Source of the DNA: Phenylobacterium sp. J426
Lineage (GTDB): Bacteria > Pseudomonadota > Alphaproteobacteria > Caulobacterales > Caulobacteraceae
Assembly (NCBI RefSeq): GCF_024699945.1
Contig: NZ_JAJOMY010000001.1
Location: forward strand, 1,612,001 to 1,676,000
DNA: 64,000 nt
Direction: 5' to 3'
The notes beneath the pieces were generated by a model. That model had not been told where the DNA came from. It worked only from the letters and a program-made list of their open reading frames with translations, and searched no databases. Numbering within the stretch: position 1 is the first letter of the stretch; each line of letters starts with the position of its first letter. The position numbers and the translations under genes are program-made. Positions 9,867 through 19,983 of the stretch are shown piece after piece.

Positions 9867-9965
9867 ATGAACATACTGCCCGCCGCCCTGTCCCTGCTGA
9901 GCGCCGGCTTCGCCGTCGTCATGGCGATCCCGATCGTCGGGCCGCATCTGCTCGCGGCGTTCTAG
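9867..9965 (+). CDS. Possible 32-residue single-span membrane microprotein
   Basis: An ORF of 32 codons reading MNILPAALSLLSAGFAVVMA and then a second hydrophobic run to a TAG at 9963-9965. GGAG (9855-9858) is 8 bases before the ATG. Nearly the whole peptide is hydrophobic, as in small inner-membrane peptides. It lies between the 92-residue hypothetical and the convergent histidine kinase, with only 9 bases to the kinase stop. It could be chance. Confidence 0.4.
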   Translation: MNILPAALSLLSAGFAVVMAIPIVGPHLLAAF

Positions 9966-9974
9966 ACGCGCGAT

Positions 9975-11885
<1,911 letters not shown>

Positions 11886-12014
11886 GCCCTGTTGATATCG
11901 CCGATAATCCTAACGCTTCGCTTCCGTGTTCGCGCGCCGGGCGAACGCCGCTCTCGGGCCGGGTGAACTGTGTTCTCCGAGACACGCTATTGGAGCCCGC
12001 CCGGGAAATCGTGG

Positions 12015-12031
12015 TTAACAATCGATGAATC
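12015..12031. promoter_or_regulatory. Possible CtrA-like half-matched box overlapping a GANTC methylation site
   Basis: TTAA (12015-12018), then seven bases, then TGAAT, compared with the Caulobacter CtrA consensus TTAA-N7-TTAAC. Only half of the second element matches. GAATC (12027-12031) is a CcrM-type GANTC site inside the same stretch, 65 bp ahead of the 12096 gene. Tentative. Confidence 0.25.
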
Positions 12032-12095
12032 GTTTGCCTTAACCTTCACCATTCCTTTACCTTAACGGGTGTGGGCTAAACTGGAGGGTGTTCCG

Positions 12096-12425
12096 ATGGA
12101 GAAGGTTTTCGTCGCGCAGCAAGTGGCCAACAAGCTGATCGCGACTGAGCATGCGGTCGACGGCGCTTTGGCCGAGGCGGCCGAGCTGATGAGCGCCATG
12201 ATCGCGGCGCGTAAGGACGTGAACGCCTCGCTCGTCTTCGCCGACGACTGTCAGGTGAAGCTGATGGACGCGTTGAAGGCGCTGAGCGAAGCCCGCACCG
12301 CCATGGTGGGCGTGCACCACGAACTCTACGAAGCCAAGCTGCGCCTCGGCATCCGCACGAAGATGGGCCTCGAGGACAAGAAGATCGACAACGGCGAAGG
12401 CGTCACGCTTCGGCAGGCTGTCTGA
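12096..12425 (+). CDS. Conserved hypothetical helical protein (Caulobacterales type)
   Basis: A 109-residue, almost entirely helical protein (MEKVFVAQQVANKLIATEHA..., then EAAELMSAMIAARKDVNASL). It has no signal peptide or membrane segment. The ATG at 12096 is preceded by CTGGAGGG (12081-12088), which decides it over an upstream in-frame start at 12069. I recall similar proteins in Caulobacter relatives, but none with a known role to me. Upstream DNA is A+T-rich with several TTAAC-like motifs and a GANTC site, which hints at cell-cycle control. Confidence 0.7.
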   Translation: MEKVFVAQQVANKLIATEHAVDGALAEAAELMSAMIAARKDVNASLVFADDCQVKLMDALKALSEARTAMVGVHHELYEAKLRLGIRTKMGLEDKKIDNGEGVTLRQAV

Positions 12426-12440
12426 CCCCGGACGTTTTCG

Positions 12441-12502
12441 GCAACTCTCGAGTTGCAATACTTTAACTGGTGAGGGCGCCCTAATTCGGTTTAGGGCGCC
12501 CT
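12441..12502. other. Two inverted repeats between two genes
   Basis: GCAACTC (12441-12447) with GAGTTGC (12450-12456) forms a tight palindrome. A 12-bp stem follows: AGGGCGCCCTAA (12473-12484) with TTAGGGCGCCCT (12491-12502), loop TTCGGT. No T-run follows the second, which ends five bases before the ATG at 12507, so it could act as a terminator for the upstream gene or hide the ribosome site of the next. Confidence 0.55.
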
Positions 12503-12506
12503 GATC

Positions 12507-12935
12507 ATGCCGACGTCACCTATCGTCCAACTCCTGCTGGCCCTGATCGTCCTGGGCTGCGCATTCGGCGTGTGGAAGGGCGACCTTCCCGAGCGGGTCG
12601 GCGCGCTGATCATCCTGTTGAACGCGGCCCTGACCCTCGCGGTGGGCGGGCTGCTGGACGACCATGTCGGCTATCTCTTCAACATGGTTCTGGACGGCGT
12701 CACCGCCGTCGCCTTCCTGTTGATGACCACCCAGTGGGGGCGGCTATGGCTGGGGGCCGCGATGCTGATCTATGCGGCGCAGTTCGCCCTGCGCTCCTAT
12801 TATCTCGTCACCGACCGGCCGCACGACAACCTGCACGCGCTCATCAACAACGCCAACTTCATGGCCCTGGTGATCTGCGTCGTGGTCGGCACCATCGTCG
12901 CCTGGCGCAGGCGCGCCGCGCTCGCGCGGTCCTAG
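12507..12935 (+). CDS. Four-helix integral membrane protein, function unknown
   Basis: A 142-residue protein with hydrophobic helices at about 8-23, 29-50, 56-74, 80-95 and 114-131, ending in a basic AWRRRAALARS tail. It has no charged transport signature or known domain. The 12-bp inverted repeat ends only five bases before the ATG, and no good Shine-Dalgarno is visible between them. Its last four bases overlap the end of the convergent EamA gene. Confidence 0.7.
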   Translation: MPTSPIVQLLLALIVLGCAFGVWKGDLPERVGALIILLNAALTLAVGGLLDDHVGYLFNMVLDGVTAVAFLLMTTQWGRLWLGAAMLIYAAQFALRSYYLVTDRPHDNLHALINNANFMALVICVVVGTIVAWRRRAALARS

Positions 12936-13825
12936 TCGCGCTTCGCCGCCGGCGCATAGGTCGTCAGCGCCACGCCCGCCAGGATCAGGCCGAGCGCCGC
13001 GAAGGCCGGCCAGCCGGGCCGTTCGCCGAGGATCGCCACGCCGAGAGCGGTGGCCCACAACGGCGCCAGATAGACCGCCATCGACATGAACACCGGACCT
13101 CGCCGTCGCACGAGGTAGACGAAGCCGACGCTCGCCAGTCCCGTGGGAAAGACGCCTAGCGCCACGAGCGAGAGCAGGGCGGGCGCTGGCGGGAGCGGCG
13201 GCAGGGGCTCCAGCGCCAGCGCTGCGGCGATCCCGAAAGCGCCTGCGGTGAGGCACATCATCAAGGCGCCCACCGACGACGATAGCGGTGGGGCGCGCTT
13301 GGTCAGCACATTGGCGACCGCGTAGAGCAACGCTCCGAGCAGGGCGGCGCCCAGCGCCTCGGCCTCGACCACCGCGTCGGCGGCCTGCAGCCGAGGCGCG
13401 ACCAGGGTCGCCAGGCCCGCGAAGCCCACCAGTACGCCAAGTCCCTTGCGGGCGCTCAGCCGCTCTCCTGAGACGAACAGGTGGGCCAGAACCGCGGTGA
13501 AGATCGGCGAGGCGCCGTTGCAGATGGCGTTGACGGCGCTGGGCAGCCTCTGGGCCGAGAAGGCGAAGAGCGCGAACGGCGCCGCCAGACCCACGAAACC
13601 GATAGCGGCGTAGATCAGCCAGGCGCGATCATGCCCAGGCGGCGGGCGTTCTCGGCGACCGGCGACCACCAGGGCCAGGACCGGGGCCGCCACCATCAGC
13701 CGGCCCGCCGTGTTCCAGAACGGCCCAACGTGTTCGGTGGAAACGCGCAGGGCGGCGAAGGCCGAACCCCAGCAGATCACCAGGAAGGCGAGCACCAGCC
13801 AGTCGGAGGCCCGGGAGGTCGACAT
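12932..13825 (-). CDS. EamA/DMT superfamily transporter
   Basis: A 297-residue inner-membrane protein with about ten helices in two EamA repeats. The first repeat starts VLAFLVICWGSAFAALRVS; the second starts LGAALLGALLYAVANVLTKR. Conserved GASPIFTAVLAHLFVSGERL and PTGLASVGFVYLVRRRGP are typical of drug/metabolite exporters. I set the start at ATG 13825 (MSTSRASDWLVLAF); an in-frame start at 13873 would add 16 Gly/Arg-rich residues with no ribosome site. The substrate is unknown. Confidence 0.88.
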   Translation of the reverse strand: MSTSRASDWLVLAFLVICWGSAFAALRVSTEHVGPFWNTAGRLMVAAPVLALVVAGRRERPPPGHDRAWLIYAAIGFVGLAAPFALFAFSAQRLPSAVNAICNGASPIFTAVLAHLFVSGERLSARKGLGVLVGFAGLATLVAPRLQAADAVVEAEALGAALLGALLYAVANVLTKRAPPLSSSVGALMMCLTAGAFGIAAALALEPLPPLPPAPALLSLVALGVFPTGLASVGFVYLVRRRGPVFMSMAVYLAPLWATALGVAILGERPGWPAFAALGLILAGVALTTYAPAAKRD

Positions 13826-13916
13826 GCCGCGCTTGGACCACGCGCCGCCCAGCGCGCCAAGGGGCCGCGCCAAGCCCGCGGCGCAGCGTCGCTAACGGCC
13901 TCATCAGAAAAGTTTC

Positions 13917-14009
13917 TCTTGCACTGCAGCAAGAACGAGGGCTTCTGGCCGGCGGGCCACGCCCTCCCAACGGGGCGCTGCCTATCTGCAAGGATAGGAG
14001 ACATCGCAG
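13917..14009 (+). promoter_or_regulatory. Structured 5' leader of serC-serA (candidate serC-type RNA leader)
   Basis: Three hairpins in a row: TCTTGC/GCAAGA (13917-13922 with 13929-13934), GAGGGC/GCCCTC (13937-13942 with 13961-13966) enclosing a GGCC/GGCC pair, and CCTATC/GATAGG (13981-13986 with 13993-13998). The last stem overlaps AGGAG (13996-14000), the serC ribosome site. A cis-regulatory 'serC' RNA motif is described upstream of serC-serA operons in alphaproteobacteria. Placement fits, but I could not compare with the published covariance model. Confidence 0.55.
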
Positions 14010-15194
14010 GTGACTACGCCTCCCCTCACCGGGGCCAAGCCGGCCATGCGCCCGGCTCGTCCCGAGTTCTCTTCCGGACCATGCGCCAAGCGCCCCGGCT
14101 GGAGCCCCGAAAATCTCAGCAACGCCGTCCTTGGCCGTTCGCACCGGTCGAAGATCGGCAAGGCGCGCCTGAAGGAAGCCATCGACCGCACCCGTGAGGT
14201 GCTTGAGGTTCCGGACGACTATCTGATCGGCATCGTGCCCGGCTCCGACACCGGCGCCGTCGAGATGGCGCTGTGGTCGATGCTCGGCCCCAAGCCCGTC
14301 CAGCTGCTGGCGTTCGAGAGCTTCGGCAAGGACTGGGTCACCGACGTGACCAAGCAGCTCAAGCTGGACGCCGAGGTGCTGGACGCGCCGTACGGCCAGC
14401 TGCCCGACCTCACGAAGGTCCACCCGGACGCCGACCTGGTCTTCACCTGGAACGGCACCACCTCGGGCGTCCGCGTTCCGAGCGCCGATTTCATCGCCGC
14501 CGACCGTGAGGGGATCACGATCTGCGACGCCACCTCGGCCGCCTTCGCCCAGACGCTCGAGTGGCCGAAGCTCGATGTGGTCACCTTCTCCTGGCAGAAG
14601 GCGCTGGGCGGCGAGGCTGCGCACGGCGTGCTGATCCTGTCGCCGCGCGCCGTCGCCCGGCTGGAGAGCTACACGCCGGCCTGGCCGATGCCGAAGCTGT
14701 TCCGCATGACGAAGGGTGGGAAGGTCACCCTCGACCTGTTCGAGGGCGCCACCATCAACACACCCTCGATGCTGGCCGTGGAAGACGCCATCGACGCGCT
14801 GAAGTGGGCTGCCGGGATCGGCGGCCTGGCCGAGATGAAGCGCCGCGCCGACGCCAATCTCGCGGTGCTCGCGGACTGGGTCGAGAGGACCGATTGGGTG
14901 GATTTCCTCGCCGAGGACCCCGCCATCCGCTCGAACACCTCGGTGTGCCTGAAGGTTGTCGATCCCCGCGTCACCGGCCTGCCGGCCGATGCGCAGGCCG
15001 ACTTCGCCAAGAAGTTGGCCTCGGTGCTCGAGAAGGAGGGCGTGGCCCTCGACGTCGGCGGCTACCGCGACGCGCCTCCGGGTCTGCGGATCTGGTGCGG
15101 CGCCACCGTGGACACCGCTGACCTCGATGCGCTGACGCCCTGGCTCGACTGGGCCTTCGCGAACGTCGCCGCTTCCGAACTCGCCGCGGCCTGA
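14010..15194 (+). CDS. serC: Phosphoserine aminotransferase
   Basis: A 394-residue cytosolic PLP enzyme that converts 3-phosphohydroxypyruvate to phosphoserine. It starts at GTG 14010, 9 bases after AGGAG, with the alphaproteobacterial N-terminus ([20 protein letters not shown], then [11 protein letters not shown]). The PLP lysine is Lys197 in [31 protein letters not shown] and the C-terminal [15 protein letters not shown] fit the long alphaproteobacterial SerC form. It is followed by serA 57 bp downstream and precedes it in the pathway in reverse order, forming a serine-synthesis operon under the structured leader. Confidence 0.96.
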   Translation: MTTPPLTGAKPAMRPARPEFSSGPCAKRPGWSPENLSNAVLGRSHRSKIGKARLKEAIDRTREVLEVPDDYLIGIVPGSDTGAVEMALWSMLGPKPVQLLAFESFGKDWVTDVTKQLKLDAEVLDAPYGQLPDLTKVHPDADLVFTWNGTTSGVRVPSADFIAADREGITICDATSAAFAQTLEWPKLDVVTFSWQKALGGEAAHGVLILSPRAVARLESYTPAWPMPKLFRMTKGGKVTLDLFEGATINTPSMLAVEDAIDALKWAAGIGGLAEMKRRADANLAVLADWVERTDWVDFLAEDPAIRSNTSVCLKVVDPRVTGLPADAQADFAKKLASVLEKEGVALDVGGYRDAPPGLRIWCGATVDTADLDALTPWLDWAFANVAASELAAA

Positions 15195-15215
15195 GCCGCA
15201 GCTTCCCGTTCAAGA

Positions 15216-15240
15216 CCTCCGGGCGCGTGGCGTCCGGAGG
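15216..15240 (+). other. Hairpin between serC and serA
   Basis: CCTCCGGGCGC (15216-15226) pairs with GCGTCCGGAGG (15230-15240) with one G-U pair and a GTG loop. No T-run follows, so it is more likely an mRNA-stability or attenuation element. Its 3' arm contains GGAGG (15236-15240), which is the likely serA ribosome site. Confidence 0.55.
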
Positions 15241-15251
15241 CGCATCATCGG

Positions 15252-16835
15252 ATGTTTCCCATGCCCCGCGTTCTTATCGCTGACAGCCTCAGCCCCGCCG
15301 CCGTCGACATCTTCCGCCAGCGCGGCGTCGACGTGGACATCAAGACCGGCCTGTCCAAGGACGAGCTGATCGCCGTCATCGGCGACTATGACGGCCTCGT
15401 CGTGCGCTCGGACACCAAGCCCAACAAGGACGTCATCGCCGCCGCCAAGAACCTGAAGGTGATCGGTCGCGCCGGCATCGGCGTCGACAATATCGACATC
15501 CCGGCCGCCACCGCCGCCGGCGTCGTCGTCATGAACACGCCCTTCGGCAACTCGATCACGACGGCCGAGCATGCCATCGCCATGATGTTCGCCCTGGCGC
15601 GCCAGATCCCTGCCGCCGACGCCTCCACCCAGGCCGGCAAATGGGAAAAGAACCGCTTCATGGGCGTGGAGCTGTACGCCAAGACCCTGGGTCTCATCGG
15701 CGCCGGCAACATCGGCGGCATCGTCGCCGATCGCGCCCTGGGGCTGAAGATGAAGGTCGTCGCCTACGACCCGTTCCTGTCGCCCGAGCGCGCCGTCGAG
15801 ATGGGGGTCGAGAAGGTCGAGCTCGAGGACCTGCTGGCCCGCGCCGACATCATCACCCTGCATACGCCACTCACCGACAAGACCCGGAACATCCTGTCGG
15901 CCGAAAACCTGGCCAAGACCAAGAAGGGCGTGCTGATCGTCAACTGCGCGCGCGGCGGCCTGGTGGACGAGGCGGCCCTGCGGGCTGGCCTCGAAAGCGG
16001 CCACATCGGCGGCGCAGGGTTCGACGTGTTCAGCCAGGAGCCAGCCAAGGAGAACGTGCTGTTCGGCGCGCCGAACCTGGTGGCCACGCCGCACCTCGGC
16101 GCCTCCACGAACGAGGCCCAGGAGAACGTCGCCCTGCAGGTCGCTGAGCAGATCAGCGACTACCTGCTGACCGGCGCCGTCACCAACGCCCTCAATAGCC
16201 CTTCGGTGACCGCAGAGGAGGCCCCGCGCCTGAAGCCCTTCGTGGCTCTGGCCGAGAAGCTGGGCGCCTTCGCAGGCCAGATGGTCGACTTCGGCATCAA
16301 GGCCGTCGACATCGCCTTCGAGGGCGAGGTGGCCAAGCTCAACACCAAGCCGCTCAGCGCCGCAGCCCTGGCGGGCGTGCTGCGCCCCATGCTGGCCGAG
16401 ATCAACATGGTCTCGGCTCCGGCGGTGGCGAAGGAGCGCGGCATCACGGTCTCCGAGAGCCGCCAGGAGGACTCGCCGATCTACGAGAGCCTCGTGCGCA
16501 TCACCGTCACCACCGAGAAGGGCAAGCGTTCGTTCGCCGGCTCGGTCCTGGCCGGCGCGCCGCGCATCATCGAGGTAAAGGGGATGGACCTCGACGCCCC
16601 GTTCGCGCCGCGCATGCTGTACGTCAACAACCTCGACAAGCCGGGCTTCATCGGCGCGTTGGGCGCGCTGCTGGGCGATGCGAAGATCAACATCGCCACC
16701 TTCAACCTCGGGCGCGTGGACGCCGGTGAGGACGCGATCGCCCTGGTTGGCGTGGACGAGGCCCCCGACGAGGCGCTGCTGGAGAAGATCCAGTCGCTGC
16801 CCCACGTGAAGGAAGCCAGGGCCCTTCGCTTCTAA
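15252..16835 (+). CDS. serA: D-3-phosphoglycerate dehydrogenase
   Basis: A 527-residue first enzyme of serine synthesis. The NAD-binding core has GLIGAGNIGGIVADRALG (GAGNIGG at 150-156), and the catalytic region has INCARGGLVDEAAL-type and ATPHLGASTNEAQ segments. Then come an intervening domain and a C-terminal ACT domain (from about 450, MLYVNNLDKPGFIGALGALLG) that usually senses serine. The long type-1 form matches this length. ATG 15252 suits GGAGG at 15236-15240; ATG 15261 (MPRVLIADSL) is the alternative if conservation is weighted more. Confidence 0.96.
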   Translation: MFPMPRVLIADSLSPAAVDIFRQRGVDVDIKTGLSKDELIAVIGDYDGLVVRSDTKPNKDVIAAAKNLKVIGRAGIGVDNIDIPAATAAGVVVMNTPFGNSITTAEHAIAMMFALARQIPAADASTQAGKWEKNRFMGVELYAKTLGLIGAGNIGGIVADRALGLKMKVVAYDPFLSPERAVEMGVEKVELEDLLARADIITLHTPLTDKTRNILSAENLAKTKKGVLIVNCARGGLVDEAALRAGLESGHIGGAGFDVFSQEPAKENVLFGAPNLVATPHLGASTNEAQENVALQVAEQISDYLLTGAVTNALNSPSVTAEEAPRLKPFVALAEKLGAFAGQMVDFGIKAVDIAFEGEVAKLNTKPLSAAALAGVLRPMLAEINMVSAPAVAKERGITVSESRQEDSPIYESLVRITVTTEKGKRSFAGSVLAGAPRIIEVKGMDLDAPFAPRMLYVNNLDKPGFIGALGALLGDAKINIATFNLGRVDAGEDAIALVGVDEAPDEALLEKIQSLPHVKEARALRF

Positions 16836-16849
16836 CTGGACCTTGTCCT

Positions 16850-16890
16850 CTCCCAGACCCGGTTCCACACCTTGGAGCCGGGTCTGGGAG
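16850..16890 (+). terminator. 13-bp hairpin after serA whose 3' arm holds the next gene's ribosome site
   Basis: CTCCCAGACCCGG (16850-16862) pairs perfectly with CCGGGTCTGGGAG (16878-16890). The GGGAGG that should serve the glutathione transferase start (ATG 16899) lies at 16886-16891, within that arm. No T-run. It may end serA transcripts or block initiation on read-through mRNA. Confidence 0.6.
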
Positions 16891-16898
16891 GACGCCTC

Positions 16899-17636
16899 AT
16901 GAAGATCGTCGGCTCATACGTCTCGCCGTATGTCCGCAAGGTGCTGGCCTGTCTCCAGCTCAAGGGCCTGGCTTACGAGATCGATCCGATCACCCCCTTC
17001 TACGGCGGCGACGCGTTCGAGCGCATCAGCCCGCTGCGGCGCATCCCGGTGCTGATCGATGGCGACCTGACGCTCTGCGACTCGTCCGTGATCTGCGCCT
17101 ATCTCGACGAGGCCTATCCGCAGCGGCCCCTGCTGCCGTCCGAGCCGAAGGACCGGGCTCGCGCCCGCTGGCTGGAGGAGTTCGCCGACACCCGGCTCGG
17201 CGACGTCTTCATCTGGGGCCTGTTCTACCAGAAGGTCGTGCATCCCATCGTCTGGAAGCAGCCGGGCGATGCGGCGCGGATCGAGAAGACGCTCACCGCG
17301 GATGCGCCTCCGACCCTCGAGTATTTGGAGGCCCAACTGCCCGCCGAGGGCTTCCTGTTCGGCGAGATCGGCTTGGCCGACATCGCCGTCGCCAGCTTCT
17401 TCCGCAACGCCGCCTATGCCGGCTTTGAACCCGACTCCGGCCGCTGGCCGAAGACCGCCGCCTTCGTCGCGCGCGCGTTCGCCGACCCTGCGCTGGCGAC
17501 GCTGGAGCCCTTCGAGCAGGCGCAGATCCGCAGCAGTCCGGCCGGTCGCCGCGCCGCCCTGCTGGAGGCGGGCGCGCCCCTCGCCGAAGAGACGCTGGGC
17601 GAGCCCGCGCCCCGGCCGGGCGTGATGACGCTCTAG
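16899..17636 (+). CDS. Glutathione S-transferase family protein
   Basis: A 245-residue GST-fold protein. The N-terminal thioredoxin-like domain has MKIVGSYVSPYVRKVLACLQ, the cis-Pro region RRIPVLIDGD and the GSH-contacting LCDSSVICAYLDE. The helical C-terminal domain spans about 90-210, with an extra charged tail to 245. The likely catalytic residue is in the SPYVRK segment (Ser9). The substrate is unknown. ATG 16899 is preferred over an upstream in-frame start because the family N-terminus and GGGAGG (16886-16891) agree with it. Confidence 0.9.
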   Translation: MKIVGSYVSPYVRKVLACLQLKGLAYEIDPITPFYGGDAFERISPLRRIPVLIDGDLTLCDSSVICAYLDEAYPQRPLLPSEPKDRARARWLEEFADTRLGDVFIWGLFYQKVVHPIVWKQPGDAARIEKTLTADAPPTLEYLEAQLPAEGFLFGEIGLADIAVASFFRNAAYAGFEPDSGRWPKTAAFVARAFADPALATLEPFEQAQIRSSPAGRRAALLEAGAPLAEETLGEPAPRPGVMTL

Positions 17637-17896
17637 CCGCCGGACAGGGCGCCGAAGATCAGCAGCTCCTCGCCTGGCCGCATGAGCCGCGACACGTCCC
17701 GCGTCTCGTCCTGGCCGACGAAGAGCCGCATGTGTTTCCGCACCCGGTCCTGCTCGTCGATCACCCGGAACTTCAGGCCCGGATAGGCGCGGTCCAAGTC
17801 GTCCAGCACCGCGCCCACCGTCTCGCCCACCGCCGTCACGCGCGTGACGCCGCCGGTGTAGGACGTGAGCTGCGAAGGCACGAAGACCGAGATCAT
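17633..17896 (-). CDS. MoaD/ThiS-like ubiquitin-fold protein with C-terminal Gly-Gly
   Basis: An 87-residue beta-grasp protein ending in LLIFGALSGG. The terminal Gly-Gly is the tail that is adenylated and thiocarboxylated in sulfur carriers of the MoaD/ThiS class. VTAVGETVGAVLDDLDRAYP is the usual loop-helix region. It follows the BNR-repeat gene on the same strand, 10 bp downstream. That pairing recurs in many genomes as I recall, but its role is unknown to me. No moaE, thiG or JAB-domain gene is adjacent. Confidence 0.85.
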   Translation of the reverse strand: MISVFVPSQLTSYTGGVTRVTAVGETVGAVLDDLDRAYPGLKFRVIDEQDRVRKHMRLFVGQDETRDVSRLMRPGEELLIFGALSGG

Positions 17897-17906
17897 GGGG
17901 GCAGCC

Positions 17907-19030
17907 TCACCGAGCCGGGGCCGCGACCACGGAGTAGATCTCCGGCAGGTGGGCGCAGATCTGACGCCAGCCCGCGCCCTCGTCGCCGCTCATCCAGATT
18001 TCGCCGCCGGTCGTGCCGAGATACAGGCCTTGCGGCTCGGCCCGATCCCCGCAGAAGGCCTGCCGCTTGACCGTGAACCACCCTTGCTCGACTGGGAAGC
18101 CACGGTCCTGACGCTCCCACGAGGCGCCGCCATCGCGGGTCCGATAGACCGCCGGCTTTCCGCCGGGGCTGACCCGCGGCCAGACGTCTGTGCCGTCCAT
18201 CGGGAACACCCACGCGGTCTGGTCGCAGCGCGCGTGAGGCACGATCGAGAAGCCGATGTCGCCCACGTCGTCCGGCATCGCCTTGCCGATCCGCTCCCAC
18301 CGTTCGCCGGGCCGGTCCAGCCGATAGATGCCGCAGTGGTTCTGCTGCCAGATGCGGTCGGGGTTCGTGGGGGGCAAGGGCGATCTGGTGGCTGTCCTGG
18401 CCGTACTCCGGGTACGGATTGGGGAGGAAGCTCGCCTCGACGTTCTGATTGAGCGGCCGCCAGGTCTCGCCCTGGTCGGTGGTCTCCAGCACGCCCGCCG
18501 AGCAGGTCGCCAGGTACATGTGGGCCTTGTCGCGGGGGGTCGATGGCGATTCCGGCGACGATGGCGCCGTCCGGCGTGCCGCCGTCGGGCGGCAGCCAGT
18601 CCAGGATATTCGGGTGCTCGTTCAGGCCCTTCACCCCTTCCCAGGTATCGCCCCCGTCGTCCGAGCGGAACAGCGCCGGCGGCGAGGTGGCCGCCCACCA
18701 GACGCCGGGCTCTTCGGCATGGCCGGGCTCCAGCCAGAAGGTGTGGTTCACCGAGCGGCCGTGCGGCTCGCCCTTCGGGAAGGCCGGCGGGCTCTTGGCC
18801 TCGGTCCAGGTCTCGCCGCCGTCGGTGGAACGCAGGATGGTGGGGCCCAGGTGGCCTGTAGAAGCCGCGACCAGCAGGGTCTGCGGGTCGCGCGGATCGG
18901 CCACGAAGTGGTTGACGATCTGGCCCAGGAACAGGGGACCTGTGGTGCGCCAGCTCGCGCGGCTGTCGTCGCTCCTCAGGATCCAGGCGCCCTTGCGGGT
19001 GCCGATCAGCAACTGAACAGGCTCGGTCAT
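17907..19030 (-). CDS. BNR-repeat (exo-alpha-sialidase/VPS10-like) beta-propeller protein with two apparent +1 frameshifts
   Basis: Starts at ATG 19030 after GGAGG (about 10 bases). The N-terminal frame reads LLIGTRKGAWILRSDDSRAS. BNR repeats are seen in all three frames: STDGGETWTEAKS, SDDGGDTWEGVKG, TTDQGETWRPLNQ, TRDGGASWERQDR and MSGDEGAGWRQIC. The frame breaks at G6 runs 18534-18539 and 18369-18374. Removing one G at each gives a 373-residue protein, normal for this family, ending at 17907. The family is called 'glycosyl hydrolase' loosely; no catalytic sialidase residues are obvious. It probably forms an operon with the MoaD-like gene. Confidence 0.8.
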
Positions 19031-19161
19031 GTCTCGAAGTCCTCCCGACCGCAGGACGAACGATAACACCGCTTCCCGACACGCTCGCGCCGATTTGGTT
19101 GCTTGTGGAGCATGATGCGGGTGCGGCGTCCGCAACCTTGACTCCCTCCGGCTTGTTATGA

Positions 19162-19176
19162 GAACGAAACTGGAAC
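19162..19176 (+). promoter_or_regulatory. LexA SOS box of the imuA-imuB-dnaE2 operon
   Basis: GAAC (19162-19165), seven bases, GAAC (19173-19176): an exact match to the alphaproteobacterial LexA direct-repeat consensus GAAC-N7-GAAC. It lies 18 bases before the imuA start and next to its ribosome site (AAGGAG, 19179-19184), so bound LexA would block the promoter region. Confidence 0.9.
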
Positions 19177-19194
19177 GAAAGGAGTCCCAATCCC

Positions 19195-19983
19195 ATGTCC
19201 GATTTTCGCGGCAAGCAGCTCGCTGCGCTGCAGGCGAAGATCGCCGCGCTGGAGAGCAGCGGCCGGCCGGACGTGGGTTGCCTGCCGTTCGGCGCGCCTG
19301 AGATCGACGTCTGTCTGCCGGGCGGCGGCCTGCCGCTGGGCCGCTGGCACGAGATCACGGGTGTGGGGATGGAAGTGGAAACCGGCGCCGCGCCGGCGGC
19401 CTTCACCGCGCTCGCCGCAGCCCCGCTCGCCCGGCGCGGCGAAGCCGTCTGGGTCATGCGGCGCGACGATCTTTGGGCGCCGGGCCTGATCGGCCTGGGC
19501 TTCCCCGCCGACCGCCTGATCTGCGTCTGCGCGAAGGACGACGCCGACGCGCTTTCGGTCACGGAGGATGCGCTGGCGACCGTGGGCGTCAGCTGCGTCA
19601 TCGCTGAGGTCGAGGATGTGGACCTGACGGCTGGCCGGCGGCTGCAGCTCGCCTGCGAACGTCGGGGCGCCACGGGCTTCGTGCTGCGCCGCAGGCCGTA
19701 TGGCGGCGGCGCACGCCAGGACGCCACGGGATCGGCGGCGGCGACCCGCTGGCGGATCGCGTCCGCGCCGTCCCAGCCGGCTGAGAACCTCTACCTAGGC
19801 GATCCCCGCTTCCAGGTCGTGCTGGAGCGCTGCCGGGGCGGGCGGACGGGCGCGTGGATCCTGGAGGCCGAGAAGGCCTATTCATGGGAGGCAGGCGATG
19901 TCGCGCATCCTCTGCGCCTGGTCGCCCCTGTGGGCGATCGCGAACTGGCGCCGGCGACACCCCGAACCCGCCGCGCCGCCTAA
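19195..19983 (+). CDS. imuA: ImuA, SOS mutagenesis RecA-like accessory protein
   Basis: A 262-residue member of the ImuA/SulA-like cluster. ImuA works with ImuB and DnaE2 in damage-induced translesion synthesis; Caulobacter studies showed the three are needed together. Visible features: LAALQAKIAALESSGR, the conserved CLPFGAPEIDVCLPGGGLPLGRWHEI start of the RecA-like core (given here in two parts: CLPFGAPEIDVCL and PGGGLPLGRWHEI), and ERRGATGFVLRRRP. There is no complete Walker A, as usual in ImuA. It is under the SOS box at 19162 and overlaps imuB by 86 bp. Confidence 0.92.
   Translation: MSDFRGKQLAALQAKIAALESSGRPDVGCLPFGAPEIDVCLPGGGLPLGRWHEITGVGMEVETGAAPAAFTALAAAPLARRGEAVWVMRRDDLWAPGLIGLGFPADRLICVCAKDDADALSVTEDALATVGVSCVIAEVEDVDLTAGRRLQLACERRGATGFVLRRRPYGGGARQDATGSAAATRWRIASAPSQPAENLYLGDPRFQVVLERCRGGRTGAWILEAEKAYSWEAGDVAHPLRLVAPVGDRELAPATPRTRRAA

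Noticed and set aside
15210-16868. Long minus-strand frame of 552 codons over serA
   Set aside because: Shadow of the serA coding strand; serA has full family motifs.
17907-19727. 606-codon minus-strand frame reaching over imuA
   Set aside because: Only its last ~150 codons are real BNR sequence in this frame; the rest is antisense to imuA or out of frame.
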